Source: Ophiodon elongatus (lineage: Eukaryota; Chordata; Actinopteri; Perciformes; Hexagrammidae). Taken from it: a stretch of DNA of 64,000 nucleotides. Position 1 is the stretch's first letter; each line of letters opens with the position of its first letter. The notes below the pieces were generated by a model that saw nothing but the letters and a program-made list of their open reading frames with translations, made no database searches and was not told the origin of the DNA. The stretch spans positions 248,001 to 312,000 of the forward strand of contig JACSYO010001808.1 of assembly GCA_016806645.1 (NCBI GenBank), in the 5' to 3' direction. Of this stretch, positions 63,961-64,000 are shown in pieces. The position numbers and the translations under genes were made by a program.

Positions 63961-64000
63961 AACACTTTGGATCGTCTCTGAGGAATAAGAATCCGTGTTG

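Overview
The window looks like a gene-free, regulatory-type intergenic or intronic stretch from a ray-finned (teleost, probably percomorph) fish. Two things suggest this. First, there are very many long (GT)n, (CA)n, (GA)n and (CT)n arrays and mononucleotide runs. Second, several interspersed segments match, from memory, short non-autonomous repeats that are common in percomorph genomes (near 928-1308, 1311-1395, 4766-5105, 20865-21260, 31619-31700, 35144-35221, 46105-46150, 46969-47418, 49645-50060). No database search was run, so these assignments are recognition and not proof.

No protein-coding gene, rRNA, tRNA, CRISPR array or bacterial-style feature could be supported. The longest open frames are either translations of dinucleotide arrays (poly Cys-Val, Thr-His, Glu-Arg, Leu-Ser) or one unremarkable 195-codon frame at 7724-8311. 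That length is about what chance gives in 128 kb of two-strand sequence. None shows a recognisable domain or a convincing exon structure.

Layout. 1-5 kb: three fish repeats and one homeodomain-rich island (4261-4525). 5-20 kb: mostly unremarkable, with a DR1 nuclear receptor site (7851), a PBX-MEIS decamer (8529), island-like segments at 9480-9660, 15060-15125 and 17495-17570, and purine/pyrimidine tracts. 20-24 kb: a MITE-like element and a 91-bp GA array. 25-29.1 kb: a dense cluster of long GT/CA arrays, followed by an island-like segment and an inverted MEIS/PBX site (29509-29525). 31-36 kb: a second DR1 (31406), a MITE end, a 20-bp perfect palindrome echoed 677 bp downstream, and a repeat fragment. 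40-45 kb: a 12-bp minisatellite, GC-rich segments, a 74-bp GT array and a CpG-rich segment. 46-50 kb: a near full-length MITE-like copy, the longest CT array and another fish repeat. 51-54.2 kb is the most interesting part: a degenerate array of about 112 bp per unit, an island with inverted octamers, a third exact DR1, and a CpG-rich TATA-like segment ending in a good splice donor. 55-64 kb: AT-rich sequence, more arrays, a degenerate repeated module and a final island-like segment.

The overall pattern is a long geneless stretch with scattered AT-rich homeodomain/POU/PBX/nuclear receptor motif islands. It fits the cis-regulatory landscape of a developmental gene lying outside the window. That is inference; the target gene cannot be named from this sequence.
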